Assembly (NCBI GenBank): GCA_027315065.1
Contig: DAHUYT010000009.1
Location: forward strand, 1 to 54,009
Source of the DNA: Nitrososphaerota archaeon
Lineage (GTDB): Archaea > Thermoproteota > Nitrososphaeria > Nitrososphaerales > Nitrosopumilaceae
Reading direction: 5' to 3'
DNA length: 54,009 nt
Made by a program: the position numbers and the translations under genes
Shown here: positions 17,379 to 25,738 of the stretch, piece by piece
How positions within the stretch are numbered: the first letter of the stretch is position 1
Layout: each line of letters starts with the position of its first letter
The notes under the pieces: generated by a model
The model's database searches: none
The model's input: only the letters and a program-made list of their open reading frames with translations
What the model was told of the DNA's origin: nothing

Positions 17379-17453
17379 CGGGTCCGAAGGGCTTCGATCC
17401 CTTGACCACTGGATTAGAAGTCCAGCACTCTATCCATGCTGAGCTACGGGCCC
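17379..17453 (-). tRNA. tRNA-Arg (anticodon TCT)
   Basis: Minus-strand cloverleaf: acceptor GGGCCCG with CGGACCC, D stem GCTC/GAGT, anticodon stem CTGGA/TCCAG with loop CTTCTAA (anticodon TCT, arginine AGA), T stem AAGGG/CCCTT, discriminator G. No intron and no encoded CCA. Two departures are visible: C4 faces A69 in the acceptor stem, and the T loop reads ATCGAAG, with A instead of T at position 54. Confidence 0.92.
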
Positions 17454-17488
17454 AAATATCGGGCAATTAGTATCCATATTAAGGGTTT

Positions 17489-18334
17489 TTACAACCATTT
17501 CTTTTTGTTGAGATCCCTTTCCATTTTGAAAAGGAATTGTTGTGAATATCCTGCATAGGGACCAAAATGTTCTACAATTTTTTCGTGTAGGCTACTGTAT
17601 TTTTTTTCTGTTAGAGATTTTCCATGCATACCGTCAAATATTCCCGGATAATATTTTTGTAAAATTCTCTGTGTCCATCTATCTATGGGAAAAGATTCCA
17701 TCTTGTCAAGTGAAAACAAAAGTATACAGTCAGCAATTTTGTTACCAATACCTCGTACCGTCTTTAGGGTCTCAAGCGCAGATTTGTAGTCCATCTTCCT
17801 TATTGATTCAAACTCTATTTTTCCCAAATTTACTGCCTTGACTGCCTCTCTTACATATTTTGCCCTGAATCCAAGACCACATGAAAGTAAGTCTTTTGTA
17901 GTCACATTTGCTAGCCTTTCTGCACTAGGAAAAGTAGAAAACTGCCTGTCTTCGAATTCTACCTTATTGCCAAATTTTTGGCATAGCCTTACTAGCATAT
18001 TCTTGATGTTTTGTATGGACGAGTTGGATGAACATATAAATGAAATATAGCACTGAAAAGGATCTTGTCTAATCAGCCTCAAACCAGAAAACTGTTTTAC
18101 CGCAGTACCAACAAGATTGTCTCTTCTAATGCCTGATAATATCTTATCCAGATTGTCATCATGTCTAAAAAAACGGCGAACACTTTTTGAGGACGCTTCT
18201 ATCTTGAAAGGCTCTTCTATAACTAAAAGATCATCCCCGTTAATACCAAACCATCTATCTTCGATCTTATCCCAAAGAAATACCTGACCACTATTGATTG
18301 TAAAATTTAGATTTATTGTAGGATTAGTCTGCAT
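17489..18334 (-). CDS. ogg: 8-oxoguanine DNA glycosylase, OGG1 type
   Basis: 281 residues of the HhH-GPD superfamily. The helix-hairpin-helix and catalytic loop are VRGIGNKIADCILLFSLDK with K199 as the nucleophile, followed by FPIDRWTQRIL with D218 as the catalytic acid. The N-terminal half (FTINSGQVFLWDKIEDRWFG) matches the OGG1 beta-domain, so this is OGG1 rather than the shorter Ogg2 or AGOG families. It excises 8-oxoguanine from DNA. It follows the beta-CASP gene with one base between, so the two form an operon. Confidence 0.9.
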   Translation of the reverse strand: MQTNPTINLNFTINSGQVFLWDKIEDRWFGINGDDLLVIEEPFKIEASSKSVRRFFRHDDNLDKILSGIRRDNLVGTAVKQFSGLRLIRQDPFQCYISFICSSNSSIQNIKNMLVRLCQKFGNKVEFEDRQFSTFPSAERLANVTTKDLLSCGLGFRAKYVREAVKAVNLGKIEFESIRKMDYKSALETLKTVRGIGNKIADCILLFSLDKMESFPIDRWTQRILQKYYPGIFDGMHGKSLTEKKYSSLHEKIVEHFGPYAGYSQQFLFKMERDLNKKKWL

Positions 18335-18335
18335 G

Positions 18336-19592
18336 TTATATGGTGATTACCTCGCCCGCATTAGGCGCATGGGCATCAAAGTCAAATTTTTGATGTATCT
18401 CTTCAGCAAATTTTGTACATGACTCATTATCACCATGAACCGTGAGAACCTTTGGATTTCCCCTAATTTTTTTTATAAAGTCAAAAAGAGCTGTCCTATC
18501 AGCATGACCGGAAAACTCAAACTGCCTTACTTCTGATTCTGCCTTGGACTCCTTACCTCTAATATTGACGCGACCTGTTTCCAAAAGTTTTCTTCCAGGA
18601 GTTCTTTCTCCCTGATAAGAGACTAGTGCTATGCCATTTTTCTTGTCAAGAGCTAGATTTTGTAAATAGAAAACGGCAGATCCTCCAACTAACATGCCCG
18701 CAGGAGATATGATTACTGCTGGTTCATCTAACATGTTTCTTCTTTCCTTTTCCCCTCTTACCCAAACCGCATGATTCACAGAATCCGCAAAAACTCTTGC
18801 GTCACGTAGATATTCTGGATATCTTAACATTATTTCGTTTACCTTTACCGCCATGCCATCCATGATGACTTTATGTTTAAATTTAGCATTTTTTAACACC
18901 ACGGCTATTTCTTGTGATCTTTCAACAGAAAAGGCAGGTACAAAGAGTATTCCTTTCCTATCCAAAACTTCATACGCAAATTCGATGAATTTCTCTTCTG
19001 CTTCAAGACGTGGCATCTGATTTGTCTGTGAGTAAGTGCTTTCAGTGATTAACAAGTCAATCTCACCTAGGTCAAGATCTGCCTCCCTTAACATGCGTGA
19101 CCCTCTTGGGTTGATATCTCCTGTATAGAATAATCTCTTGTTTTGTGACTCTACCAAAACAGATGCACCACCTAATACATGACCCGATTCTAATAGCTCA
19201 AAGGAGGCATTACCGCGAGTCACTTTTTCTCTATATTTGATTTCTTTTGAATGCATCATCATCTTGGTCACATCCGACAGGTCAAAAGGAAGTTTACTTT
19301 TTTCAAGTCTTACCATGTCCTCTATCAACAATCTTGAAAGGTCAAAAGTTGGCGGGGTTGCATAGACATCAGTGCTACCATGCACAAAAAGTGAAGGCAT
19401 GTTGCCTGAGTGATCTAGGTGGGCATGGGTTATGATGGCAGCATTAATCTCCTGTGGACTTATTTGCAGCGGATAAGATGATTCCTTTCCTAATTCTACT
19501 CCATAATCTAACAAAAAACTTACCCCATCGCAATTAACCTGAAAGGCTGATCTACCTACTTCTTTTGCCGCGCCTAGGACTTTAACCTGCAA
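18336..19592 (-). CDS. Beta-CASP metallo-beta-lactamase ribonuclease (aCPSF2-like)
   Basis: 418 residues. The zinc motif HAHLDHSG (H56, H58, D60, H61) lies in AAIITHAHLDHSGNMPSLF, with further motifs SGHVLGGASVLVE, FYTGDINPRGSRML and DLLITESTYS. The beta-CASP domain has FVPAFSVERSQEIA and SPAGMLVGGSAVFYL, and the end has FSGHADRTALFDFI and VLTVHGD. There is no N-terminal KH domain, so it matches the short archaeal aCPSF2-like group rather than the longer aCPSF1 or RNase J. It should cut or trim RNA. OGG1 is encoded immediately downstream. Confidence 0.88.
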   Translation of the reverse strand: MQVKVLGAAKEVGRSAFQVNCDGVSFLLDYGVELGKESSYPLQISPQEINAAIITHAHLDHSGNMPSLFVHGSTDVYATPPTFDLSRLLIEDMVRLEKSKLPFDLSDVTKMMMHSKEIKYREKVTRGNASFELLESGHVLGGASVLVESQNKRLFYTGDINPRGSRMLREADLDLGEIDLLITESTYSQTNQMPRLEAEEKFIEFAYEVLDRKGILFVPAFSVERSQEIAVVLKNAKFKHKVIMDGMAVKVNEIMLRYPEYLRDARVFADSVNHAVWVRGEKERRNMLDEPAVIISPAGMLVGGSAVFYLQNLALDKKNGIALVSYQGERTPGRKLLETGRVNIRGKESKAESEVRQFEFSGHADRTALFDFIKKIRGNPKVLTVHGDNESCTKFAEEIHQKFDFDAHAPNAGEVITI

Positions 19593-19680
19593 GAATTGAA
19601 AATCTTTTCAAAGTACCTTTAAACGTTTAGCGCTTAGAACCTCTAACATCATTATATTATCTGTATGATTTACAAAAGAC

Positions 19681-19691
19681 TTAATTATATG
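19681..19691 (+). promoter_or_regulatory. Box A for the small protein at 19711
   Basis: TTAATTATATG is centred about 25 bases before ATG 19711, giving a leaderless start. The gene and the beta-CASP gene are divergent. Confidence 0.45.
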
Positions 19692-19710
19692 AATCAAAAT
19701 TGATCTGAAC

Positions 19711-19932
19711 ATGGGTAGAACCTTTGAACAATGGTGGAGTACCATCCCAAAAGATCTTCGAAGTAAAGTTCGAAAAGGCGATGAGGAAAACAAACCATTA
19801 TTAAACCAGATAAATTGGATTTGGGTTCACAATATGATGAATCAAAAAGGAGATCTAAATCCTACATCTGCAGAATTGCTCGACTGGGTAACATCAGGCC
19901 AGATTGAGGCAATGCGCCAAATAAAGAAATAA
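19711..19932 (+). CDS. Small tryptophan-rich protein of unknown function
   Basis: 73 residues, soluble, with MGRTFEQWWSTIPKDLRSKV at the N-terminus, INWIWVHNMMNQKG in the middle and LLDWVTSGQIEAMRQIKK at the end. It is all helical in appearance. The box A upstream, a clean ATG and conservative composition argue that it is real. I do not recognise a family and the context (divergent from the beta-CASP nuclease, upstream of ferredoxin) gives no function. Confidence 0.65.
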   Translation: MGRTFEQWWSTIPKDLRSKVRKGDEENKPLLNQINWIWVHNMMNQKGDLNPTSAELLDWVTSGQIEAMRQIKK

Positions 19933-20019
19933 AAATTTCAATTATACTTTCTTTTTGTTTTTCTTTTATTCTGTGATTGTAGAATAATTCTATAACTCCG
20001 TTATGAATTTTGCAGATGG

Positions 20020-20027
20020 TTTAAATA
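20020..20027 (+). promoter_or_regulatory. Box A that decides the ferredoxin start
   Basis: TTTAAATA sits inside the longest open frame of the ferredoxin (which could start at 20003) and 26-30 bases before the ATG at 20054. Transcription from it would begin at about 20050, after the upstream ATG, so the shorter protein is the likely product. Confidence 0.5.
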
Positions 20028-20053
20028 GCAAACGGTGGATGATCAAAATCAGA

Positions 20054-20356
20054 ATGCCAATAGCAATCATTCCAGACATCGATGAACAGAGGTGTATAGG
20101 CTGTGCGCTTTGCGTAGAGATCTGTACTTCTCTTGGCCCGGACGTTCTTCGTGTAAAGCCTGTTGAAGGCTGGAAGAGAGGTAAAGCATTTGTATTTTAT
20201 CCAGAAAGATGCATCTCAGACGGTGCATGCATAGGAGTTTGCCCAACAAAGGCAATTTTCTGGATGAGACCAATGACTTACACACCTGGTCAACCAGTTC
20301 CTCTCCACAAGAATGGTATCTTCGTAAAAGGCTGGGCAGAAGACGCTGCACTTTAA
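20054..20356 (+). CDS. Ferredoxin with two 4Fe-4S clusters
   Basis: 100 residues from ATG 20054 (MPIAIIPDIDEQRCIGC). The first cluster motif is CIGCALCVEIC (C-x2-C-x2-C-x3-C) and the second is CISDGACIGVCPTKAI, where the spacing C-x5-C-x3-C-P departs from the standard. A C-terminal extension of about 35 residues (TYTPGQPVPLHKNGIFVKG) is unlike simple bacterial ferredoxins. It is a soluble electron carrier; partners are unknown. It overlaps the convergent TgtA gene by four bases. Confidence 0.8.
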   Translation: MPIAIIPDIDEQRCIGCALCVEICTSLGPDVLRVKPVEGWKRGKAFVFYPERCISDGACIGVCPTKAIFWMRPMTYTPGQPVPLHKNGIFVKGWAEDAAL

Positions 20357-21894
20357 GCGAAGCCGTTCTTCCATTTTTTATTATTTTTTAAATTGAAAAA
20401 CTTGATCTTCTTTTTTGTTAATTTTGCATGATATCTTAGAAAGTCATCATTTGCAGCATGAACTGTCTTGAATTTGTTTTGTTTAAGGAATATGCTCCAA
20501 GTCTTGGCAAATTCAGGAAACTCATCTTTGATATGTTGCGAATCAGACATTACGTAATGTGCTGCAGGATAAACATCTGAAAGTTCCAAGGGTATTATTC
20601 CTAGATATGGATTGTACTGACAGAATTGAGTGTAATCTGCTATACTTGCAAATTTTTTTTTCAGTTTGTTATATTCTCTTGATAGGTAAAATGGTTTCAT
20701 GGTGCCATCTGGGACAATCACGAGATTTTTCTTACTAGTCCTGAATTTCCTTACCATGCTATGAAATCTGGATATCTCGGGCCTGAATTGGTCTTCCCTT
20801 GAAAATAAGAATATCGCGTTTTCCTTGAATCTGGGGGTGTTTCCGATAAGAAATGAAGTGTTCGAAGTAAGAACAGATATGACTTCAAAGAGTTTTGGAT
20901 GTGCACGCGCTTTCTTTAGTACATATTCCCACAGTCTCCCCTCGTGGATGTGTTCCTTTACTCTGTCAACCTCAGCCTTTATGGAATAAAGATTGTGCAA
21001 AGCTACGCTGTTTATTTTTTCGTCTCTAGGAAGTGATTGGATCTCCTTTGGCTTGTATTTGCTACATATCTCGCAAGTACACGAGAAATATGTTATCTCG
21101 TTAAGATGAGCTGTACCGTCTTCCATGATATATCTATCATGTTTTGCATAAAGCATGTAGGAGGCAGAATCAAAGGTGTCGCATCCTAGAGCCACGGCTA
21201 GAGGGATTGTAAGTGGATGGCCTGCACCAAAGAGATGAAGCGGAATGGAATCAGGCATCTCTTTTTTTGCAGTAATTATCATCCTTGCCAAAAGTTTGTA
21301 CTCGTATGATTCCATGAATTCGACTGGACTTCCCAATGCTAACATCTGAAAACCATACTTTACCAAAGCTCTAGTTGATTCTTTAACTAGATCTGAATAC
21401 TCGCTTCCCTGTATTGGCCCAATCCATATCTGTCCATTATCATCTCGTGTCTCTAGGGTTTCCTTTGATACCTTTAATGTGTGATTGACATAGTCTCTTG
21501 CCTTCTTCTTTGATAAACCAAAACCCGTTGGTTTGTCTAGCGGAATGGCAAAATCTGTTGCAATTCCTTTTTCAAACGCTGCCATGGTCTTGTAGTTTGT
21601 ATCTATGTTACCATATTCGAGAACTTGGTAACCACCTGAATCTGTCATCACTGCACCATCATAGTCGATTATTTTGTGGATTCCTTTTCTTATGGCATCA
21701 TCGCCATGTTGTTTTAGTGTGATAAACGCATTTGTTATAACAAGATCAAAACCCATCTCTCGTATTTTTTTTGTAGGTATTGACTGTCGTACGGGATGAA
21801 TTACTGGCACATATGCCGGGGTCTCAATCTTACCGTGGTTAGTGTGCAGTATTCCTATTCTTCCCGCTAGATCAGATTTCTTTATCTCAAACAT
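20353..21894 (-). CDS. tgtA: tRNA-guanine(15) transglycosylase (archaeosine pathway)
   Basis: 513 residues. The TIM-barrel domain has MTDSGGYQVLEYGNI, ALGSPVEFMESYEYKLLARM, HLFGAGHPLTIPLAVALGCD, and the zinc site CTCEICSKYKPKE. It replaces guanine-15 of archaeal tRNAs with preQ0. After about residue 330 a second domain carries PRFKENAIFLFSREDQFRPE and YNPYLGIIPLELSDVYPAAHY, similar to the core of ArcS/TgtA2-type proteins, but I see no clear C-terminal PUA domain. The gene follows the AK6-like gene on the same strand, 34 bases on. Confidence 0.9.
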   Translation of the reverse strand: MFEIKKSDLAGRIGILHTNHGKIETPAYVPVIHPVRQSIPTKKIREMGFDLVITNAFITLKQHGDDAIRKGIHKIIDYDGAVMTDSGGYQVLEYGNIDTNYKTMAAFEKGIATDFAIPLDKPTGFGLSKKKARDYVNHTLKVSKETLETRDDNGQIWIGPIQGSEYSDLVKESTRALVKYGFQMLALGSPVEFMESYEYKLLARMIITAKKEMPDSIPLHLFGAGHPLTIPLAVALGCDTFDSASYMLYAKHDRYIMEDGTAHLNEITYFSCTCEICSKYKPKEIQSLPRDEKINSVALHNLYSIKAEVDRVKEHIHEGRLWEYVLKKARAHPKLFEVISVLTSNTSFLIGNTPRFKENAIFLFSREDQFRPEISRFHSMVRKFRTSKKNLVIVPDGTMKPFYLSREYNKLKKKFASIADYTQFCQYNPYLGIIPLELSDVYPAAHYVMSDSQHIKDEFPEFAKTWSIFLKQNKFKTVHAANDDFLRYHAKLTKKKIKFFNLKNNKKWKNGFA

Positions 21895-21928
21895 TTCACA
21901 ATTTAATTCAGTGTAACGTAATTTGAAT

Positions 21929-22480
21929 CTAGTACGGAAAAAATCTCTTCAAGTCTCCCTTTTCAGAAATTATTTTCAACCAATCAGTATTATCTTCCTC
22001 TGCTTCACCTTGTACAAAAAGGGATTCAATTTTCTTTACTGTATTATACACCGATTTGTTAGTAGTGTCAAATTGGAAAGTTTTCCTACGCCCTATATTT
22101 TTTATAGTGTCATAATATGTAATCCCTATTATCTCACTACCCAAGTTTTCAAGTGCTTTTTTCTTGTCATAACCTCTTTTCTTATAAACGCCCTCCAAGC
22201 TGTATGGGCTGCGTCTCAACACGACTGCAATCTCTATCTTGCTTTTTGAGATAATGTAGGGAGCTAAATGCCCAACAAGTAATGCATTATCTGGTATCTC
22301 TTTATCTAAAACCCTCTTTAGTTTTCTGACATCTACCTCTAATACACGACCATTCTTTTCAGTTGCGCCTTTACTTATTGACATTTTATTTACATCAATT
22401 AGTTCTAATTTTAGCTTCCTTGCAAGTATCCTTGCCACGGTATGCTTTCCGGTTCCAGGATTTCCTGTTATTATTTTCAA
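21929..22480 (-). CDS. AK6/Fap7-like adenylate kinase
   Basis: From TTG 22480 the protein is 183 residues and begins LKIITGNPGTGKHTVARILA, a Walker A loop directly after the first strand as in AK6/Fap7. Later it has ALLVGHLAPYII and VVLRRSPYSLEGVYKKRGY, the pattern of the nucleoside-monophosphate kinase lid and LID arginines in this family. AK6 works in ATP homeostasis and in late maturation of the small ribosomal subunit. The frame is open to 22585, but the added 35 residues (WECLIEFHALDN and similar) do not look like the family. TTG 22483 is a possible alternative. Confidence 0.75.
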   Translation of the reverse strand: MKIITGNPGTGKHTVARILARKLKLELIDVNKMSISKGATEKNGRVLEVDVRKLKRVLDKEIPDNALLVGHLAPYIISKSKIEIAVVLRRSPYSLEGVYKKRGYDKKKALENLGSEIIGITYYDTIKNIGRRKTFQFDTTNKSVYNTVKKIESLFVQGEAEEDNTDWLKIISEKGDLKRFFPY

Positions 22481-22738
22481 CAAATTATCTAAAGCGTGAA
22501 ACTCAATTAAACACTCCCATGTTCTGTTATATCTTCGGGTGGCAATCATAACCTGAGACTTTAGTCTGGAATGATTGACCATCATGCGTTACCAATGTTC
22601 AGACCCTGTTTAATTGGAAAAGTTCTGGCTGAAAGACATAATGTCTTATTTTTGATAAATGATATTTCACATGATTATCTAAAAAAGTGAAGAATAATGT
22701 TATGTCATTATTACGATCTATCAATCAAAGATTTTTAT

Positions 22739-23296
22739 CTAATGTCTAGACTTTACTCTTTTTTTTGTAATTATTATCCATCCCAGCAAAACAAAACACG
22801 CCAAGCCTCCTGCTGATATGATATACACAAACACTGGACCAAATATGTCAAGCACGCTGATATTGAAGATAAAGGTCAAGGGCTGTCCACCTGGTCCTAC
22901 ATCGTAGAGATCAACGAACATGACATGATTGCCTGACTCGTGAAATACGTAATTAGTAGACCACTGCCCTCCCCTAAAATCTTGTACTGGGATTGTTGAT
23001 ACTAGCTTGTCATTGTAGTAAATTCTAACTCCCATCCTAAAGTGATTAACCTCACTTAGTCTAGTATCGAATGAATCAAGTATGTTAGAAGCTGATTGGT
23101 AATTTAGAACCCTGAAACTTAATTTGAAAGGCTGGTTTGCAGCTGGGATCTCAGGATCCGTTGCTACCTGCACTTCATAATTTCCTATTGACTCATCACC
23201 AGAATTTAGAGGTGAATGAGCACTTGCATAGTGTATCATGGGTGAGAGAACCAACCCTAAAGCGAATATAACAACCGGAAATCGAAAACTACCCAT
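22739..23296 (-). CDS. Secreted, C-terminally anchored protein of unknown function
   Basis: 185 residues. A signal peptide (FPVVIFALGLVLSPMIHYASA) is followed by a beta-sandwich domain (YEVQVATDPEIPAANQPFKLS, VRIYYNDKLVSTIPVQDF, GNHVMFVDLYDVGPGG), and a final membrane helix (VFVYIISAGGLACFVLLGWIII) with a basic tail. The layout, with histidines H27, H84, H119 and H124 in the outside part, recalls CopC- or YtkA-like copper proteins, but no defining motif is present. TATA-like sequence near 23320-23328 suggests a leaderless start at 23296. Confidence 0.65.
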   Translation of the reverse strand: MGSFRFPVVIFALGLVLSPMIHYASAHSPLNSGDESIGNYEVQVATDPEIPAANQPFKLSFRVLNYQSASNILDSFDTRLSEVNHFRMGVRIYYNDKLVSTIPVQDFRGGQWSTNYVFHESGNHVMFVDLYDVGPGGQPLTFIFNISVLDIFGPVFVYIISAGGLACFVLLGWIIITKKRVKSRH

Positions 23297-23420
23297 TATT
23301 TTCTATTCTTTTTTCTTTAATATATTGTTAGATCCTAAATACAATGTACAGCTGCAGTATCAGCAAAAAATACCTCGGTTATTATTGTGAGTCTGACGAT
23401 CATTGAAAATTAACAAAAGC

Positions 23421-23426
23421 TTTAAA
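23421..23426 (+). promoter_or_regulatory. Box A for the SRPBCC protein
   Basis: TTTAAA is centred about 25 bases before ATG 23449; the mRNA is likely leaderless. Confidence 0.4.
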
Positions 23427-23448
23427 TCAAGTTCGAAGAAAATGGCCA

Positions 23449-24048
23449 ATGATGACCACTGTTAGCAAGACAATTGACATCAAAGAAAAGACCCTCAATG
23501 TTTTCACATATTTTGCAAGACCAGAGCACATTTCTGACCAGTTCGAAGAACGAGTAGGCATGACCGTAGTTCCTATGGATGTAAAAGCAGGAATGGGTGT
23601 GGGGACAACCTTTAGAGTAATAGGGGATTTTGATGGCAAGAGACTAGAGTGGGACTGTGAGACAACTGAATATATTCCAGAGAGGAAAGTTGCTGCTAAA
23701 ATGATCAAGGGCCCATTTAAGAAATGGGGAATCGCAGTTGATTTTGAGGAACTCGGCGAGAAAGAAACCCGGGTTACCATGACAGTAAACTATGACATGC
23801 CGTTTGGCCCTCTTGGTGCAATTATGGACAAGGCAAAGTTTGCAAAAGTAGCAGAAAAGGGGATGGAGACTGCCCTGTACAGAGTAAGAGGCCTGTTGGA
23901 AGGAAACGGTTCGATTCCTGTGTATATCACACTTGATGCATACAGAAAGCTCTTGGCAGAGAAAGAAAAGATGAACAACGCTCCAGTCTCTACCGTACTG
24001 ACAAAAATACTCGAGAAATACTCTCAAGTAGAATCAGTAAAAAACTAA
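23449..24048 (+). CDS. SRPBCC (START/Bet v1-like) domain protein
   Basis: 199 residues. The N-terminal 145 residues follow the SRPBCC pattern: SKTIDIKEKTLNVFTYFARPEH, VGTTFRVIGDFDG, WDCETTEYIPERKVAAKM, VDFEELGEKETRVTMTVNY and the long final helix AKFAKVAEKGMETALYRV. This fold binds hydrophobic ligands (polyketide cyclase or CoxG-like proteins). The last 45 residues (VYITLDAYRKLLAEKEKMN, VSTVLTKILEKYSQ) look like a ribbon-helix-helix or helical tail, so there may be two functions in one chain. It sits just upstream of the tRNA-Lys gene. Confidence 0.7.
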   Translation: MMTTVSKTIDIKEKTLNVFTYFARPEHISDQFEERVGMTVVPMDVKAGMGVGTTFRVIGDFDGKRLEWDCETTEYIPERKVAAKMIKGPFKKWGIAVDFEELGEKETRVTMTVNYDMPFGPLGAIMDKAKFAKVAEKGMETALYRVRGLLEGNGSIPVYITLDAYRKLLAEKEKMNNAPVSTVLTKILEKYSQVESVKN

Positions 24049-24104
24049 AATCATTTTCTTTTTGACTCAGTTTAAATAACGAACTTAGCGTGAGTTTTCT
24101 TACC

Positions 24105-24194
24105 GGGTCTATGGCTCAGCCAGGTAGAGCGAGGGACTCTTATGATCTTTTCAGAGATATCCCTATGCCGTGGGTTCAAATCCCACTAGACCCG
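24105..24194 (+). tRNA. tRNA-Lys (anticodon CTT) with intron
   Basis: Plus-strand cloverleaf with acceptor GGGTCTA/TAGACCC, D stem GCTC/GAGC, anticodon stem AGGGA/TCCCT, T arm GTGGG-TTCAAAT-CCCAC and discriminator G. The mature anticodon loop is CTCTTAA (anticodon CTT) once the 16-base intron at 24143-24158 is removed. A TTTAAATA box A lies at 24071-24078. The 3' half of the gene is also the start of a decayed integrase frame. Confidence 0.93.
24143..24158 (+). other. tRNA-Lys intron at position 37/38
   Basis: The unspliced loop forms a full bulge-helix-bulge: helix CTCT (24137-24140) with AGAG (24153-24156), a three-base bulge TAT on the 5' side and ATA on the 3' side, closed by the anticodon stem. 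Cutting after the second base of each bulge removes exactly 16 bases and leaves a seven-base anticodon loop, as expected for archaeal splicing endonuclease. Confidence 0.85.
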
Positions 24195-24862
24195 CTGATT
24201 CTAAAACAAGGGTCTTAGAGAAAAATTCCCAAAAGCTCGAAAATCCCTTCACAAGGAAATACTATCCTGACAGCCGTAAGGATGTCATGGATGGAAAAAT
24301 AGCAGTAAGACCCGCTCTTTCGATTACAAACATTCAGGTAGAAACCGAACAGGATCCACTGAAATCCTTCTACAATGGAATCAAATCCAAGGAAACAAAA
24401 GAAGCGTATACAAAAACCGTGAGAGAATTTCTTTTTTCAATTGTGGAATTACAAGGAACATTTGAGAAAAAGGCAATTCAGTTTGTGGAATATGCACGAA
24501 AAAATCAATCTGAAACAAAGCAACTTCTCAAAAACTATGCAACTTATCTAAAACAGAGAACAGAAAAACCGAGAACCATTCCTGAATATCTGAATCCAAA
24601 TACCGTCCCCAACAAGTTCAAGGGAATCAAAAAGTTCCTCAAAATGAACGAAATTCCTATGTAATGGGCCAACATTGAAGCCAATTCCCAGAGAGAAACA
24701 ATGTACAACAGACTAGGGGATATACCACAGAGGAGATACGAAATTCTAGATTATTCTACCAGCATATATGTGGATTTTGTAATTTTGGCAGAATCCTCAT
24801 CAGGTGTACAGTAGGTGCTTGGGAAAACCAATCTGATATTTTGTGACATTCTTGAGGTATAG
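24170..24862 (+). pseudogene. Decayed tyrosine recombinase (integrase) starting inside tRNA-Lys
   Basis: One frame runs from inside the tRNA T arm (GTG 24170) and reads through three in-frame stops at 24662, 24812 and 24860. A likely own start is ATG 24287. The middle (SKETKEAYTKTVREFLFSIV, FVEYARKN, LKNYATYLKQRTEK, KFKGIKKFLKMNEIPM) matches the SAM-like DNA-binding domain of archaeal phage-type integrases. After the first stop the remains EILDYSTSIYVDFVILAESSSGV resemble the start of the catalytic domain, but the catalytic R-H-R-Y set is gone. From 24863 to 25147 I see only short frames that could be further debris. Confidence 0.7.
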
Positions 24863-25147
24863 TACTTTTTATGGATTGATTAAACATATGGAATTTATTC
24901 CAAATGATCTAGAGGCAAGAAAGATGTCAATAAAGAAAATAGTAATTATGAATTTGCCAATCTTATCAACCATCAAAACAAAGAGAACTAATCTTATTCT
25001 TACAACAAATTCCAATAGTCACAACTTGAAACTTTTGTGTTGTGTAGTGAAATTTCAGTATGAAGATTTCAAGCTATAATTTTCAATTTCAGACGAATCG
25101 GAATAACATTGCAGGAAACCATATGATAAGTTTTATGTCCTGAAATG

Positions 25148-25420
25148 TTATCCGTATTCTCTCAGAATGGCAATCTGTTCAAGATTTCTAAACATTTCAT
25201 CACTTTCTTTTAAAATGATGCATAGTTCAAGCACTTGCTCATAATTCATGGTAGTTTTGTCAGGCATATTAGGGTGAAATAATAGCAATTCATCGATGAT
25301 TTCCCACAATTTTTCAATAGGTAACTTTCTTAATTGTTTTTCAAAATACTCATGATGTAATTTCAAATAGAAACAATCCTTCGTGCTGGGGGATGAATCA
25401 AAGATATTACCATCGATCAT
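25148..25420 (-). CDS. Small helical protein of unknown function
   Basis: 90 residues, mostly helical and acidic: YLKLHHEYFEKQLRKLPIEK, LWEIIDELLLFHPNMPDKTT and EQVLELCIILKESDEMFRNL. No membrane helix or motif. It lies between the integrase relic and a histidine kinase relic, in DNA that may have come with the integrated element. Not recognised. Confidence 0.5.
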   Translation of the reverse strand: MIDGNIFDSSPSTKDCFYLKLHHEYFEKQLRKLPIEKLWEIIDELLLFHPNMPDKTTMNYEQVLELCIILKESDEMFRNLEQIAILREYG

Positions 25421-25576
25421 TATTTGGTGTTATAGCATATACATGATATGGAATATTTTACATTCATTGCATTCCAATTTGGTAAAATTTCCAAACGGAA
25501 GATCAAAATTATAACAAACCATAAATTTTATACAAATATGACAAGTGTAGAATTGATCTAAAAAATAGCAACTCTC

Positions 25577-25738
25577 TCATTGATTTTTTGGCAGATTAAC
25601 ATGTAAAGTGGTTCCTTTTCCAACTTCACTTTCAAGCCAAATTTTTCCTCCTAATGCTTCTACTATGCCTTTGCAGATTGCTAATCCAAGACCAGTTCCA
25701 CCCTGACTTCTTTTAAATGAGATGTCTACCTGATAAAA
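25577..25738 (-). pseudogene. Relic of a histidine kinase ATPase domain
   Basis: Reading leftward the frame gives [20 protein letters not shown], then [18 protein letters not shown] and [14 protein letters not shown] followed by TGA at 25577. This is the G1 (here GGTGLGLAI) and G2 end of a HATPase domain, the last 50 or so residues of a sensor kinase. No matching N-terminal kinase part or sensor domain follows; upstream (25740-25880) only disjointed frames are seen. It is a 5'-deleted relic. The nearby receiver protein at 26905 may once have been its partner. Confidence 0.75.

Noticed and set aside
17542-18050. Plus-strand frames of 99 and 70 codons opposite OGG1
   Set aside because: They fall wholly within OGG1, which has its catalytic K and D in place.
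24843-25079. 78-codon frame after the integrase relic
   Set aside because: Its wording (rich in N, I, K, T) lacks family features and it overlaps the end of the decaying integrase; likely debris.
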